From positions 1-21,464 of the forward strand of contig JAIOYD010000003.1 in assembly GCA_021741285.1 (NCBI GenBank): a stretch of DNA of 21,464 bases, given 5' to 3'. The notes under the pieces are model-generated. The model ran no database searches. It saw nothing but the letters and a program-made list of their open reading frames with translations, and was not told the origin of the DNA. This DNA comes from Rickettsiaceae bacterium (lineage in GTDB: Bacteria > Pseudomonadota > Alphaproteobacteria > Rickettsiales > Rickettsiaceae). Positions 7,634 to 16,114 of the stretch are shown here, piece after piece (positions within the stretch are counted from its first letter, which is position 1; each line of letters opens with the position of its first letter). The translations under genes and the position numbers were made by a program.

Positions 7634-9284
7634 TCACCACACTTCTCTGATCGCAAGCTTTATATCCGAGTATGAGATTATGATTGGTAACACTAACCCT
7701 TGTGGCTTTTTAGGGCCATAGATCTTATAGAAAGGTATTCCATAAGATCCATTGGCAACTATATAATCATATATTTCTTGATTATGCGAACTAAAATCCC
7801 CTTTGATGGCGTGTACTGCGTACTCTTGAAATAACTTCATCGTCTTATCTCTATTTAATACCATTAAATTATTATATTTGCATGATACACACCAATCTGC
7901 AGTAATATTAACAAAAATTATTTTTCCTTGATCAACATAAGTTTTGATTTTATCTCATTCAAATTTATGCCAAGTATTATCAATTTGCATTTGAGTGCTT
8001 AAATCCTCATTACTTGCTCCGATCGGGAGTATAAGACTCGCTAAGATGATTCCTAATACCATAGACCACTTAATGCCACGGTTTTTCATAATCCCACTGA
8101 CACTCTCTAATGAAAACTTTAGTAGCAGAAGTAGTAAAAATACTCCTATAGTAGCCCTCTCACCTATTTGACCATAGAGAACGAATAGGAGCCAAAAAAC
8201 TGTCCCCGCCATAAATAATACTAATATCTTCTTTAACACAAGAATCCATGCCCCAGGTTTAGGTATGATTTTTAATATGGAAGGATAAAAAATCATAATA
8301 ATATAAGGCGAACTAAAACCAAGAGCCACAAAGGAAAAATTTAAAAATATTTGAAAATTATTTGCAGCGAATGCTAAAGAAACAGCTGTGCCCAAAAATG
8401 GAGCATTACACGGCGTTGATAAAATTGCTGCTAGCACCCCGCTAAAATAATGCTCAAGGTATTGATTGCTTAGCTTACTAATATTTAATTTATTCATCAA
8501 ATTATCGGACAAAGATAAATCAATTCGCTCTGAAGCACCGCTAATAAAAATAGTTATTATGATGCTTAAGATTATAATAAATTCTGGTTCCTGAAAATTG
8601 GCCCCAAGACCAAATTGACTGCCAGTATGCTTCAAACTTATTACTATTACAGTTAAAATCCAGAAACTAGAAAATATTCCAGCAATAGTCAATAAGCATG
8701 CGATTTTTTTGTCAATACTATCATTTCTCAAAAATGAAAACATTTTAAGTGACAGGACGGGTAATACACACGGCATAAAATTTAAAACAAATCCGCCTAA
8801 TATTGACAATCATAATAAGCACAAAATATTTTTCAAATCCAAACCCCTTCTCTATTGCGTCAATCTTAGTGATAATGGTTTGCTTGACGGGAATACACAT
8901 ATCACTGCAAATGGCGTATTCTAAGTCCGCCTCTATGTTTACGGGTTTTGTACTATCTTTTGCCTGAACCTTAATCTGGATCCTTACCACCCCATCAAAA
9001 TAATTTATTACTCCTATTCCTTCGACATGTTTTTGCTGAGAATCTGGCCAAATTATCTTATAATCTTTAAGATTAGAAGAATTATTCAATGTAATTTTTA
9101 TCGGTAAGCCCAATTTTGACACTTCGCCATTTGCATATATACTACATCCTTTTAGCATCTTCATTTCTAAAAATACTTCACCTAAATCACCTGTTCTGAG
9201 GATAAAATGTTGGCTAGATGCATAGGCCTCTGATAATATTGAGCTTATAAGAATAAAAAAAATATATACTTGTCTTATAGTCAT
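7634..9284 (-). pseudogene. Broken DsbD/ScsB-family thiol-disulfide reductase
   Basis: One gene in three pieces. The first (9284 to about 8810) has a signal peptide (residues 1-22) and a periplasmic domain ending in CSDMCIPVKQT, typical of the DsbD/ScsB N-terminal domain. The reading frame then shifts near 8810-8825. The second piece (8809-7958) is the polytopic membrane domain with the redox motifs MPCVLPVLSLK and STPCNAPFLGTA. An in-frame TGA at 7955-7957 cuts it. The same frame continues without interruption to 7634 as a thioredoxin-like domain with VNITADWCVSCK. An intact protein would carry electrons from cytoplasmic thioredoxin across the membrane to periplasmic thiols. All catalytic cysteine pairs survive, so the decay is recent or the lesions are sequencing errors. 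The TTG codon at 8809 is probably not a real start, only the point where the frame resumes. Confidence 0.85.
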
Positions 9285-9295
9285 AACCTATGATC

Positions 9296-9324
9296 TTGAA
9301 ATACTAAACTGCTATGACTATATA
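9296..9324 (+). promoter_or_regulatory. Probable sigma-70 promoter for yqgE
   Basis: TTGAAA at 9296-9301, a 17-base spacer, and TATATA at 9319-9324. It lies in the divergent gap between the dsbD-like gene and yqgE, about 30 bases before the yqgE ATG. In such AT-rich DNA this could arise by chance; the spacing is the main support. Confidence 0.45.
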
Positions 9325-9353
9325 GAATAGTAGTGATTAAAGTAAATGTTTTG

Positions 9354-9929
9354 ATGATGGACCAAAATTTTTCAGATTTAACTGGCAAAATTCTCATAGC
9401 AAGCCCCTTCGCTATGGAAGGAAACGTATTTCATAAATCATTGATCTATGTTATCAAACATGCAAACGAAGGTTCTATAGGGCTTATTTTTAATCGCCCG
9501 GTTAGAAGCGCTCTTGCAAATAGTTTATTTAACAAACTAGAGACTGATTTAAATTTTGATAACCTTGAGCTTAATATTCATATTGGTGGTCCAGTTGAAG
9601 TGGAACGTGGCTTTTTCTTACACTCCAGCGATTATAATGAAAATTTATTATTTCACCCAAACCAAGAAGAATTAGCTGTTAGCTCGAATGTAAAAATATT
9701 GCAAGATATAGCCGCTGGTAAAGGACCAGAAAAGAGCATCTTCATCGTGGGCTATACAGGATGGGCAGCAGGGCAATTAGAGTTTGAATTAGAGAACAAT
9801 CTCTGGATAATAACTGCTCCCGATAAGGAGCTAATATTCTCTCTGAACGATTCAAACAAATGGACAAAGGCTTTAAATATAGTTGGTATCTCAAGCAACT
9901 ATTTTATGCCGTTTGCGGCAACTTCTTAA
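9354..9929 (+). CDS. YqgE/AlgH family protein (UPF0301)
   Basis: A cytoplasmic protein of about 191 residues with the family's N-terminal pattern LTGKILIASPFAMEGNVFHKSLIYV, then EGSIGLIFNRPV, IGGPVEVERGFFLH and GYTGWAAGQLEFELENNLW. The conserved C-terminal half is intact, so the gene is complete. An open frame reaches up to a GTG at 9333, but family members begin only a few residues before the LTGK motif, so I prefer the ATG at 9354 (or the adjacent ATG at 9357). The Shine-Dalgarno is weak. The molecular function of this family is not established; AlgH was named for an effect on alginate regulation in Pseudomonas. It stands alone behind its own likely promoter, divergent from the dsbD-like pseudogene. 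Confidence 0.88.
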   Translation: MMDQNFSDLTGKILIASPFAMEGNVFHKSLIYVIKHANEGSIGLIFNRPVRSALANSLFNKLETDLNFDNLELNIHIGGPVEVERGFFLHSSDYNENLLFHPNQEELAVSSNVKILQDIAAGKGPEKSIFIVGYTGWAAGQLEFELENNLWIITAPDKELIFSLNDSNKWTKALNIVGISSNYFMPFAATS

Positions 9930-9986
9930 AAAAAATTTCCTTCAATTGCTAAAACTACAAACTCTAGTTACTACTCATGAAAATAC

Positions 9987-10015
9987 TTGATACCTAGCAA
10001 AAATGGGGTTATATC
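9987..10015 (+). promoter_or_regulatory. Probable sigma-70 promoter for the small lipoprotein gene
   Basis: TTGATA at 9987-9992, a 17-base spacer, and TATATC at 10010-10015. It lies 62 bases before the ATG at 10078. It may also drive the downstream AI-2E-family and hdaA genes, since I see no terminator before them. Confidence 0.42.
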
Positions 10016-10077
10016 TTAAAGGCATTGGAGAGTTAATATATATCCTTCATTAATTAAAAAAGACATTAGGAGAAATT

Positions 10078-10317
10078 ATGAAAAAAATTCTGTTGCTTAT
10101 AGCAGTATTATTTTTATCTATAGGGTGCAGCAGCAAAACAAAAAAAACGCTTGGATTGACTGAAACGATCCCAGACGAATATCAAGTGCAGCGTAACAAG
10201 TCGTTGGAGGTGCCGCCTCATTACCGAGCTTCGAAGCCTGAAAAAGCTAAGAATATAGAGGCGAAAAAAAAGAAACTTTCAAAAAGCGAAGAGGCTTTAC
10301 TGAAAGAAATGGAGTAA
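10078..10317 (+). CDS. Small lipoprotein, possibly BamF/DUF3035-like
   Basis: A 79-residue protein with a lipoprotein signal peptide (MKK, hydrophobic core, LSIGC; lipidated cysteine at residue 17). The start is well supported by an AGGAGA six bases before the ATG. After the lipid anchor comes LGLTETIPDEYQVQRNKSLEVPPHY, which resembles the start of DUF3035 (BamF-like) proteins of alphaproteobacteria, where a PDEF-x-V segment is followed by a basic residue and a P-P pair. Those proteins are reported as accessory lipoproteins of the outer-membrane BAM complex. The remainder is a lysine/glutamate-rich tail, predicted helical and shorter than in typical family members. The lipoprotein call is secure; the BamF relation is tentative. 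Confidence 0.75.
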   Translation: MKKILLLIAVLFLSIGCSSKTKKTLGLTETIPDEYQVQRNKSLEVPPHYRASKPEKAKNIEAKKKKLSKSEEALLKEME

Positions 10318-10384
10318 AAATCTGAAATAATAAATAACCGTAAGGGCGAGAATCGTTCAGACCCATGCACGTCAAGGAGTGATT

Positions 10385-10405
10385 TTGAACTTTAAAGAAT
10401 CTTAA
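10385..10405 (+). CDS. Possible six-codon leader cistron before the AI-2E-family gene
   Basis: A perfect AAGGAG at 10374-10379 is followed, five bases later, by TTG and the codons AAC TTT AAA GAA TCT, then TAA at 10403-10405. The stop is two bases from the ATG of the next gene, which lacks a good Shine-Dalgarno of its own. This could be a coupling minicistron that delivers ribosomes to the next start. It could equally be a chance AAGGAG. There is no independent evidence of translation. Confidence 0.22.
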   Translation: MNFKES

Positions 10406-10407
10406 TT

Positions 10408-11451
10408 ATGAATAAAATGCTTGCATGGGCAATGGTATTTCTAACTATCAGTGGCATTGTTTATGTAGTGTCAGATACACTAGCACCATTTTTGATATCT
10501 TTCATTTTTGCTTATCTTTTGCAGCCAGCAATAGATACAAATTGTAAAAAATTTTCGTTGCCAAGAGGCATAGTAACGTTTGGTGTTTTTAGTTTATTTT
10601 TAAGTGGATTCGTTACAATTATAGTGTTAATTGCGCCGATAATTTATCAGCAGATTTCTACCTTTATCAGCAAAATCCCTATATACAAAACTAATTTTGA
10701 TAGCGCAATATCCGCCTGGTCTACAAAATTTTATGATATTGACCCAGATCTGGCCAACAAGATTTCTGACTCGGCGCAAAATGTTGTTAATGGTACTCTG
10801 ACCTTATTTGCTTCGTTTGCTAACCACCTCTGGCAATACACTGTTGCTACGCTAAATTTCTTTACGGTTGTCGCTTTAATACCTATTATTCTGTATTATT
10901 TTTTAAGAGACTGGCCTCACATAGTTAAAACCGTTGACTCTATTTTCCCAATGAAAAGCAAAAAGAAAGTTAGAGAAATTTTTAATTCCATAAATGAGCT
11001 GCTATCCGCTTATATTAGAGGTCAACTCAACATTTGTATGCTACTTACCATTTACTACGTGACTGGCTTAAGTATTATTGGTCTTGATCTAGCCCTGCTT
11101 CTTGGAATTTTTTCTGGTTTTTTAATTATTATTCCTTTTATTGGCGTCGTATTATCTTTTTTGATGGTGACAATTAGCTGCTATTTTTCTTTTGGAGCGG
11201 GCACAGAACTTATTTATGTACTTATTTTATTTGCAATAGGCTATACAGTAGAAAGCTATATATTGACTCCCAAAATTATTGGGGACCGCATTGGATTACA
11301 TCCAGTATGGATTATCTTTTCCGTCTTTGCTACAGCTAATTTATTTGGATTTGTAGGAGTCTTATTTGCTATCCCCATAGCTGGAATAGCAAAAGTTTGC
11401 TTATTAAATATAATTGACTACTATAAGTCTAGTAGCATGTATAAAAGCTAA
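10408..11451 (+). CDS. AI-2E family transporter (PerM-like permease)
   Basis: A 347-residue polytopic inner-membrane protein. An N-terminal pair of helices (starting LAWAMVFLTISGIVYVV and LAPFLISFIFAYLLQP) is followed by an amphipathic periplasmic segment, a helix cluster (FFTVVALIPIILYYFLRDW), the family motif YIRGQLNICMLL, and a C-terminal set ending in FGFVGVLFAIPIAGIAKV, which is characteristic of AI-2E/PerM proteins. The length fits the family. Members have been assigned very different roles (autoinducer-2 export, sodium/proton exchange), so the substrate is not predictable. An upstream in-frame stop makes the ATG at 10408 the first possible ATG. hdaA follows by 26 bases, an order shared by many alphaproteobacteria, so the two are probably cotranscribed. 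Confidence 0.88.
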   Translation: MNKMLAWAMVFLTISGIVYVVSDTLAPFLISFIFAYLLQPAIDTNCKKFSLPRGIVTFGVFSLFLSGFVTIIVLIAPIIYQQISTFISKIPIYKTNFDSAISAWSTKFYDIDPDLANKISDSAQNVVNGTLTLFASFANHLWQYTVATLNFFTVVALIPIILYYFLRDWPHIVKTVDSIFPMKSKKKVREIFNSINELLSAYIRGQLNICMLLTIYYVTGLSIIGLDLALLLGIFSGFLIIIPFIGVVLSFLMVTISCYFSFGAGTELIYVLILFAIGYTVESYILTPKIIGDRIGLHPVWIIFSVFATANLFGFVGVLFAIPIAGIAKVCLLNIIDYYKSSSMYKS

Positions 11452-11477
11452 TCTCAACTTAAATGACCATGTAATAG

Positions 11478-12134
11478 ATGCAACAAATTACTTTCTCTTT
11501 CGACAGTAGCGATCACCACGTGCCGAGTGAATTTATTGAATCATCATCAAATCATTTGTCTCTTAAGACGCTAATTACTTGTCCACCTGAAGCGTGGGGA
11601 GTAGCCCCTTATGCAAAAACACTTATTTTGAGGGGACCAAAGTCTTCTGGGAAGAGTTATTTAGCTAAAAAATGGTCATTAAGCTCTGGGGCATTATTTC
11701 TTAAAAAAGCTCATCAGCTAACAGAAAGTCTGTTGTCTCACCACACGGCTTTTGTAATAGATGGATTTGATAGCAGTTGGAACGAAGAGAAAGTCCTTCA
11801 CCAATTCAACTCAATTCATGAAAGTAACAAGTATTTACTGATTACTACTACTCAACTACCAAAGTTGACTTTAGCAGACTTAGCGTCAAGGATTAATGCA
11901 ACAAATATTGTGGACATTGATTTTCCAGATGATAATCTGATTTCTATGTTGATATTCAAGCTCTTTTCTAATTTTTCAGTAGTTGTAGACAAAGAAGTGA
12001 TCAATTATTTAGTAAACATATTACCACGTGAATTTCCTGAAATAATTATCGCTGTACAAAAAATCAATGACTACGCGATAGAGCATAAGCGTAAGATTAC
12101 AGTACCACTCGTTAAGCTAGCTCTAAACACATAG
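11478..12134 (+). CDS. hdaA: HdaA-like DnaA-related AAA+ protein (DnaA inactivation)
   Basis: A 218-residue protein related to the AAA+ domain of DnaA but lacking the DnaA C-terminal DNA-binding domain, as in Hda/HdaA. In related bacteria this protein binds the DNA-loaded beta clamp and stimulates ATP hydrolysis by DnaA, preventing re-initiation. The N-terminus QQITFSF is a plausible clamp-binding motif (Q-I-x-F-x-F type). An altered but recognisable Walker A is seen in [16 protein letters not shown] and a Walker B in [19 protein letters not shown] corresponds to the family's sensor/arginine-finger strand. The C-terminal lid helices are present. The gene follows the AI-2E-family gene, a common alphaproteobacterial order that supports the call. 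Its 3' end overlaps the convergent phaA pseudogene by 23 bases. Confidence 0.82.
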   Translation: MQQITFSFDSSDHHVPSEFIESSSNHLSLKTLITCPPEAWGVAPYAKTLILRGPKSSGKSYLAKKWSLSSGALFLKKAHQLTESLLSHHTAFVIDGFDSSWNEEKVLHQFNSIHESNKYLLITTTQLPKLTLADLASRINATNIVDIDFPDDNLISMLIFKLFSNFSVVVDKEVINYLVNILPREFPEIIIAVQKINDYAIEHKRKITVPLVKLALNT

Positions 12135-13289
12135 CAATCCCCATACCTCCACCAATACAAAGGGTAGCAAGCGCTCTTTTAGCAGCAGATCTTCTCATTT
12201 CATGCAGTAATGTCACCAAAATTCGTGCTCCACTTGCACCAATAGGATGGCCGATAGCGATAGCTCCACCATTAATATTCACCTTGTTAATATCCCATTT
12301 CATTTCTTGATTAACATATTCAGCCTGAGCAGCAAAAGCTTCATTAGCTTCAATCAAATCAAGGTTTTCTACCTTCCAACCGGCTTTTGCAAGAGCAAGT
12401 TTGGAGGCAGGCACAGGACCAGTTCCCATAATAGAAGGGTCGACCCCACAACTAGCATAAGACACTATTTTCGCTATAGGTATTAATTTATGTTTTTTTA
12501 CTGCGTCTTCTGAAGCAACAAGAACACAAGCCGCACCGTCATTAATGGTCGATGAGTTACCAGCTGTAACAGTTCCATCAGCTTTAAATGCTGGTTTTAG
12601 CTTAGCAAGGCCTTCCATATTTGAATTTGCTCTAATCCCTTCATCTTGATCAAATATAAAATTTTCTTTCTTTATTTTGGATTTTGATAGGAACAATCTC
12701 ATCTTTAAACTTTCCACTTTGTTGGGCTTTAGACGCTTTTAGTTGAGAGTTGAGAGCAAGTTGATCTTGAGCCTCACGACTAATATTAAATTTTGCAGAT
12801 ATATTCTCGGCAGTAATACCCATCATTTGACCAGAGAATGTATCTGTTAGTCCATCATACATCATAAAATCAGTAAGCTTTATCTCACCAAATTTAGTCC
12901 CCCCACGTATATAACCTCCGTGCATACCTAGGGACATATTTTCCTACCCCCCAGCAATGATTAAATCACTTTGACCTGCTCTGATTGCGGTTGCTGCCAA
13001 TGCTACAGCCTTTAAACCAGAGCCGCAAACTTTATTAATAGTAGTTGCAGGCACCTCTATTGGCATGCCAGCATGAATCAATGACTGGCGAGCAGGGTTT
13101 TGTCCCGAGCCACCGGCAATTACCTGACCTAATATAATCTCATCAAATAACTTTGGATCAAGCTCACTTTCTGCTAATATTGCTTTTATGACCTCTGCAC
13201 CTATCAATGGGGCAGACATTTCTGAAAGACTTCCCAAAAAAACTCCCAACAGCCGTTCTTTTACCATGGGTTATATAGACTTCTTTCAT
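12112..13289 (-). pseudogene. phaA: Broken acetyl-CoA acetyltransferase (thiolase)
   Basis: A thiolase that would condense two acetyl-CoA to acetoacetyl-CoA, the first step of polyhydroxybutyrate synthesis. The original start is the ATG at 13289 (MKEVYITHGKRTAVGSF), followed by a +1 frameshift in a run of seven T (coding strand; A7 at 13236-13242) where six are expected. The frame continues from 13267 with GQNPARQ and the active-site cysteine in NKVCGSGLKA, until an in-frame TAG (12944-12946) replaces the usual glutamine codon of the GGQENMS motif. It resumes in the same frame with ENMSLGMHGG and ITAENISAKF, then shifts again in an A-rich stretch (12655-12690). It ends with [27 protein letters not shown] and [10 protein letters not shown]. 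Three lesions make it a clear pseudogene although every catalytic motif survives. It follows the phaC-like gene by 53 bases. Confidence 0.92.
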
Positions 13290-13342
13290 AAATTTTCTCT
13301 ATTAAATATTTATATATTACTAAAAACACCATCGTACTAAAG

Positions 13343-14380
13343 TTAGTTTTGTAAAACTTCATTTCGTGGTCCTACCTCTCCTTCCTTTAGTTCTAAAGCC
13401 GTTTTTAGCCAATTATTATATTGCTGCTGAAATTTAGAACTAGGAGATATTAGATAAGCAGCATGCCCTCCTTCTACTTCTATAAGGGTAGCGTTTTTTA
13501 TCATTTTTTGCAACGGAACTATCGAACTATAAGGCACTATTTGATCTTTCTTAGCGTAAATAATACAAGTTGCGACATTAATTTGCTCCAGATTTACAAT
13601 CGACCCATTTACTTTCCATTCTTTATTGAGGGTTATATTTTTCAAACAAAATTCTTCTATGATTTGCACATAAAGTGATTTTGGGATTGAAATACCAGAT
13701 TGTAGCCAGTCTTCAACTTGTAAAAATAACTCCCGCGAACCAGGAGGTAAAGTGAAATATTTATCAATTTTTTCTTTGTATTGTGAAGGAAACATTAAAA
13801 AGAACATTATCTGAACATATATTTTCGGTATTAGCTCTCTCTCTTTTATAACATTCTCAAAACCAAAATTCTCAAGAATTAATGTAAGATTACCAAAGTG
13901 AGCGAAGTCCCACGGAGTAGTCAGTAATGATAAACTACTAATGCCATGTTTCCTACCATGAACAGCTGCAATACATATATTTCCTCCTATGCAATGGCCG
14001 ATTAGATTAATTTTTTCCTTATTATTTTTGCCAATAAAATTTATTATTTCTTGCAGCTCGCAAACTAAGTCTTCAAGCTTTACTTGGCTATTAGTCTCCT
14101 TCCAATTTACAAGATATACTTCACCCTGTTGACGTAAATTTTGTACTAAATTATTCTCTCCTGATAAAAATAGTATTTCGGGAGAATTAAAAATTGATGG
14201 AACAATTAGGAATATATTATTGTTCGAAGCCAGGGCTTCATATCTCATCAGTTTTACTATCTCAGAATCGTAATCTACTGCTAATGATAAAGCAGAATAT
14301 CTTGGCTGACTTTTGGATTTTGTAAATTGATCATATTCCATTTTGTATTGATCGTATTTATCGGAGTGAAAACCTAACAT
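13343..14380 (-). CDS. phaC: Short PhaC-like polyhydroxyalkanoate synthase, alpha/beta hydrolase fold
   Basis: A 345-residue alpha/beta-hydrolase-fold protein matching the catalytic core of poly(3-hydroxyalkanoate) synthase. Visible signs are VPSIFNSPEILFL near residues 60-72, GEVYLVNW at 86-93, and the lipase-like box GHCIGG with cysteine nucleophile C130 (PhaC uses Cys where lipases use Ser). Also present are TTPWDF at 154-159, aspartate D279 in AKKDQIVP and histidine H306 in GGHAAYL, so a full Cys-Asp-His triad can be proposed. Canonical class I synthases are near 570-600 residues, so the long N-terminal part is missing; at this length it is closer to class III PhaC, which needs a partner subunit. 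It is followed on the same strand by the phaA pseudogene. Whether polymer is made is doubtful without phaA, unless another thiolase exists. No good Shine-Dalgarno is visible. Confidence 0.78.
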   Translation of the reverse strand: MLGFHSDKYDQYKMEYDQFTKSKSQPRYSALSLAVDYDSEIVKLMRYEALASNNNIFLIVPSIFNSPEILFLSGENNLVQNLRQQGEVYLVNWKETNSQVKLEDLVCELQEIINFIGKNNKEKINLIGHCIGGNICIAAVHGRKHGISSLSLLTTPWDFAHFGNLTLILENFGFENVIKERELIPKIYVQIMFFLMFPSQYKEKIDKYFTLPPGSRELFLQVEDWLQSGISIPKSLYVQIIEEFCLKNITLNKEWKVNGSIVNLEQINVATCIIYAKKDQIVPYSSIVPLQKMIKNATLIEVEGGHAAYLISPSSKFQQQYNNWLKTALELKEGEVGPRNEVLQN

Positions 14381-14421
14381 AATAAAATGACCAATTAAAT
14401 AATTTCATTGTAAAACAGAGC

Positions 14422-14450
14422 TTGACTGTTTAAGTCTATAATGATACAGT
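14422..14450 (+). promoter_or_regulatory. Probable promoter of the tlc gene
   Basis: TTGACT at 14422-14427, a 17-base spacer, and TACAGT at 14445-14450, in the divergent gap between phaC and tlc. The predicted transcript would have a leader of about 130 bases before the ATG at 14588. The -10 box is weak, and an alternative TATAAT at 14437-14442 is too close to the -35. Confidence 0.42.
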
Positions 14451-14475
14451 ACGCTGCAATATTTTCATCGTACTG
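14447..14475. promoter_or_regulatory. Inverted repeat overlapping the tlc -10 region, possible operator
   Basis: CAGTACG at 14447-14453 and its exact reverse complement CGTACTG at 14469-14475, separated by 15 bases. The left arm overlaps the last four bases of the proposed -10 box and the right arm falls downstream of the start point. The centre-to-centre distance of the arms is 22 bases, about two helical turns, which suits a dimeric regulator. A transcript hairpin is the alternative. Confidence 0.35.
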
Positions 14476-14587
14476 CTAGTGTATTTGAATCTGCTATATA
14501 TTATTAGTTATAGCTTATAGGCATGCAGACCTACGACCAGAAATGACTTTTTAAGTTTTTTTTTTGTCTATAGGTGTTTTGCAAACA

Positions 14588-16084
14588 ATGTCTAATAACG
14601 AAACCAAACCTTTTAACAAGATCCGTAACATTTTTTGGCCAATTCACAAATCAGAACTGGCTAAGTTTGTCCCTATCTCATCTTTAATGTTCTGTGTTAT
14701 ATTTAACCAGAATGTTTTAAGAATTTTAAAAGACAGTATTTTAATTTCCGAAGTAAGTGCTGAAATTACTAGTTTTAGTAAGGTTTATGTCGTAACACCA
14801 ATGGCAGCAATCTTTGTTATTGTCTATGCAAAACTAATAAACCACTTACCAATTCATAAAATATTTTACTATTTGGCAACAATATTCACGGGCTTTTATA
14901 TTCTATTCGCTTTCGTGATATATCCGAATATTGATTTTTTTCATATGGATAGACAGCTTCTAACTCAACTGATGGATAGTCATCCTCATCTAAAATGGTA
15001 TATAGCTACAGTTGGTAACTGGAGTTACATTCTTTTTTACTCTTTCTCTGAATTATGGCCAAATGTATTTTATATTTTAATGTTTTGGCAAATAGCTAAT
15101 GAAATTACTAATACAAACGAAGCCAAACGCTTTTATACATTATTTTCGCTCTTCGGCAATTCATCACTGATCTTAGTCGGCTTTATGATGATGAACTTAT
15201 CTTCAGACGATAGTGTTATTCACCACTTATTCACTGTATCAAATGACAAAATGATGTTAGTCCAAGTATCGGTTGCAATGGTTGCATTCGCTTCTGTCTT
15301 ATCATGTTTGCTTGTTCGGTATATTTCAAGAAACTTCAGTAGCACATATTCCAACCTTCCAGTTGGTCGTATGGATAAATCAACCAGGCCAAAGATGGGA
15401 ATCATTGAGAGCTTTAAGTACATAGCAAGATCCAAATATTTGTGGTTGATGCTTATATGCTCCGCTTCATTTGGACTTTCTATGAATTTAGTAGAAGCAG
15501 TGTGGAAAGCTAAAATAAAGGAATTGTACCCTACCGTTAATTCTTATGCTGAATTTAATAGCTTATATATACTCTGGACCGGCGTTGCTATTATGGTTAT
15601 GACGATTATAGGAAACAATGTCATGCGCAAAAGCAGCTGGTTTGCAGCAGCAGTAATTTCACCTGTAATTATCCTAATTACCGGAACAATTTTCTTTATT
15701 TTAGTAGTTTTTGATAAACACATAATGAATTTTTTTGATGGCGCAATCCTAATGTCTCCATTAGCTTTAGCAGTATTTGTTGGCGCAGTTCAGAACATTT
15801 TATCCAAAGGATCAAAGTATTCCATTTTGGATACATCCAGCCAAATGCTGTATATTCCTCTCGATCAAGAGCTGCGTACTAAAGGCAAAGCTGCTGTAGA
15901 CGTGATTAGCCCCAAAATCGGTAAATCTGCTAGCGGACTTGTTCAATCAATGATCTTCACAATATTACCTATGGCGACATATAACTCTATTTCCGCATCA
16001 CTAATGGTAATTTTTATCATAGTCTGCGTATTATGGATTTATGCTATTAGAAAGGTCTATTTTGAATATCAAAAAATAGTATAG
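14588..16084 (+). CDS. tlc: Tlc-family nucleotide translocase (ATP/ADP carrier)
   Basis: A 498-residue, about 12-helix inner-membrane protein of the bacterial/plastid nucleotide-transporter family. Rickettsiae use these to exchange host ATP for ADP or to import other nucleotides. Family landmarks are an N-terminal FWPIHKSELAKFVP, LRILKDSIL, the tryptophan-rich FSELWPNVFY, NLVEAVWKAKIKELYP, ILSKGSKYSILD, and YIPLDQELRTKGKAAVDV followed by KIGKSASG. These charged residues line the transport path in the family. Rickettsia species carry several paralogs with different substrates; I cannot assign which one this is. The open frame extends up to a TTG at 14564, but I choose the ATG at 14588 because the following residues (MSNNETKPF...) match the short hydrophilic N-terminus of the family. 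It is preceded by a promoter-like sequence at 14422-14450. Confidence 0.93.
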   Translation: MSNNETKPFNKIRNIFWPIHKSELAKFVPISSLMFCVIFNQNVLRILKDSILISEVSAEITSFSKVYVVTPMAAIFVIVYAKLINHLPIHKIFYYLATIFTGFYILFAFVIYPNIDFFHMDRQLLTQLMDSHPHLKWYIATVGNWSYILFYSFSELWPNVFYILMFWQIANEITNTNEAKRFYTLFSLFGNSSLILVGFMMMNLSSDDSVIHHLFTVSNDKMMLVQVSVAMVAFASVLSCLLVRYISRNFSSTYSNLPVGRMDKSTRPKMGIIESFKYIARSKYLWLMLICSASFGLSMNLVEAVWKAKIKELYPTVNSYAEFNSLYILWTGVAIMVMTIIGNNVMRKSSWFAAAVISPVIILITGTIFFILVVFDKHIMNFFDGAILMSPLALAVFVGAVQNILSKGSKYSILDTSSQMLYIPLDQELRTKGKAAVDVISPKIGKSASGLVQSMIFTILPMATYNSISASLMVIFIIVCVLWIYAIRKVYFEYQKIV

Positions 16085-16114
16085 CCGTTTTGATCAAAAT
16101 ATCGTATAAATCTA

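Noticed and set aside
7955..7957. The in-frame TGA in the dsbD-like gene as a selenocysteine or reassigned codon
   Set aside because: It lies in a linker, not at a cysteine site. The window reads tryptophan as TGG elsewhere and uses TGA as a normal stop. A separate frameshift already breaks the gene. No selenocysteine-insertion hairpin is evident.
8745..8809. The frame ending FKFYAVCITRPVT as the true C-terminus of a short secreted protein, and TTG 8809 as a real start
   Set aside because: The same DNA read in the other frame gives the conserved MPCVLPVLSLK of the DsbD membrane domain, so the out-of-frame tail and the TTG start are frameshift artefacts.
12944..13267. The ATG at 13267 as the thiolase start
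   Set aside because: The conserved thiolase N-terminus (KRTAVGSF) is encoded in another frame from the ATG at 13289. 13267 is merely an ATG in the shifted frame.
14564..14587. TTG at 14564 as the tlc start
   Set aside because: The extra eight residues match nothing, and the ATG at 14588 gives the expected short hydrophilic N-terminus.
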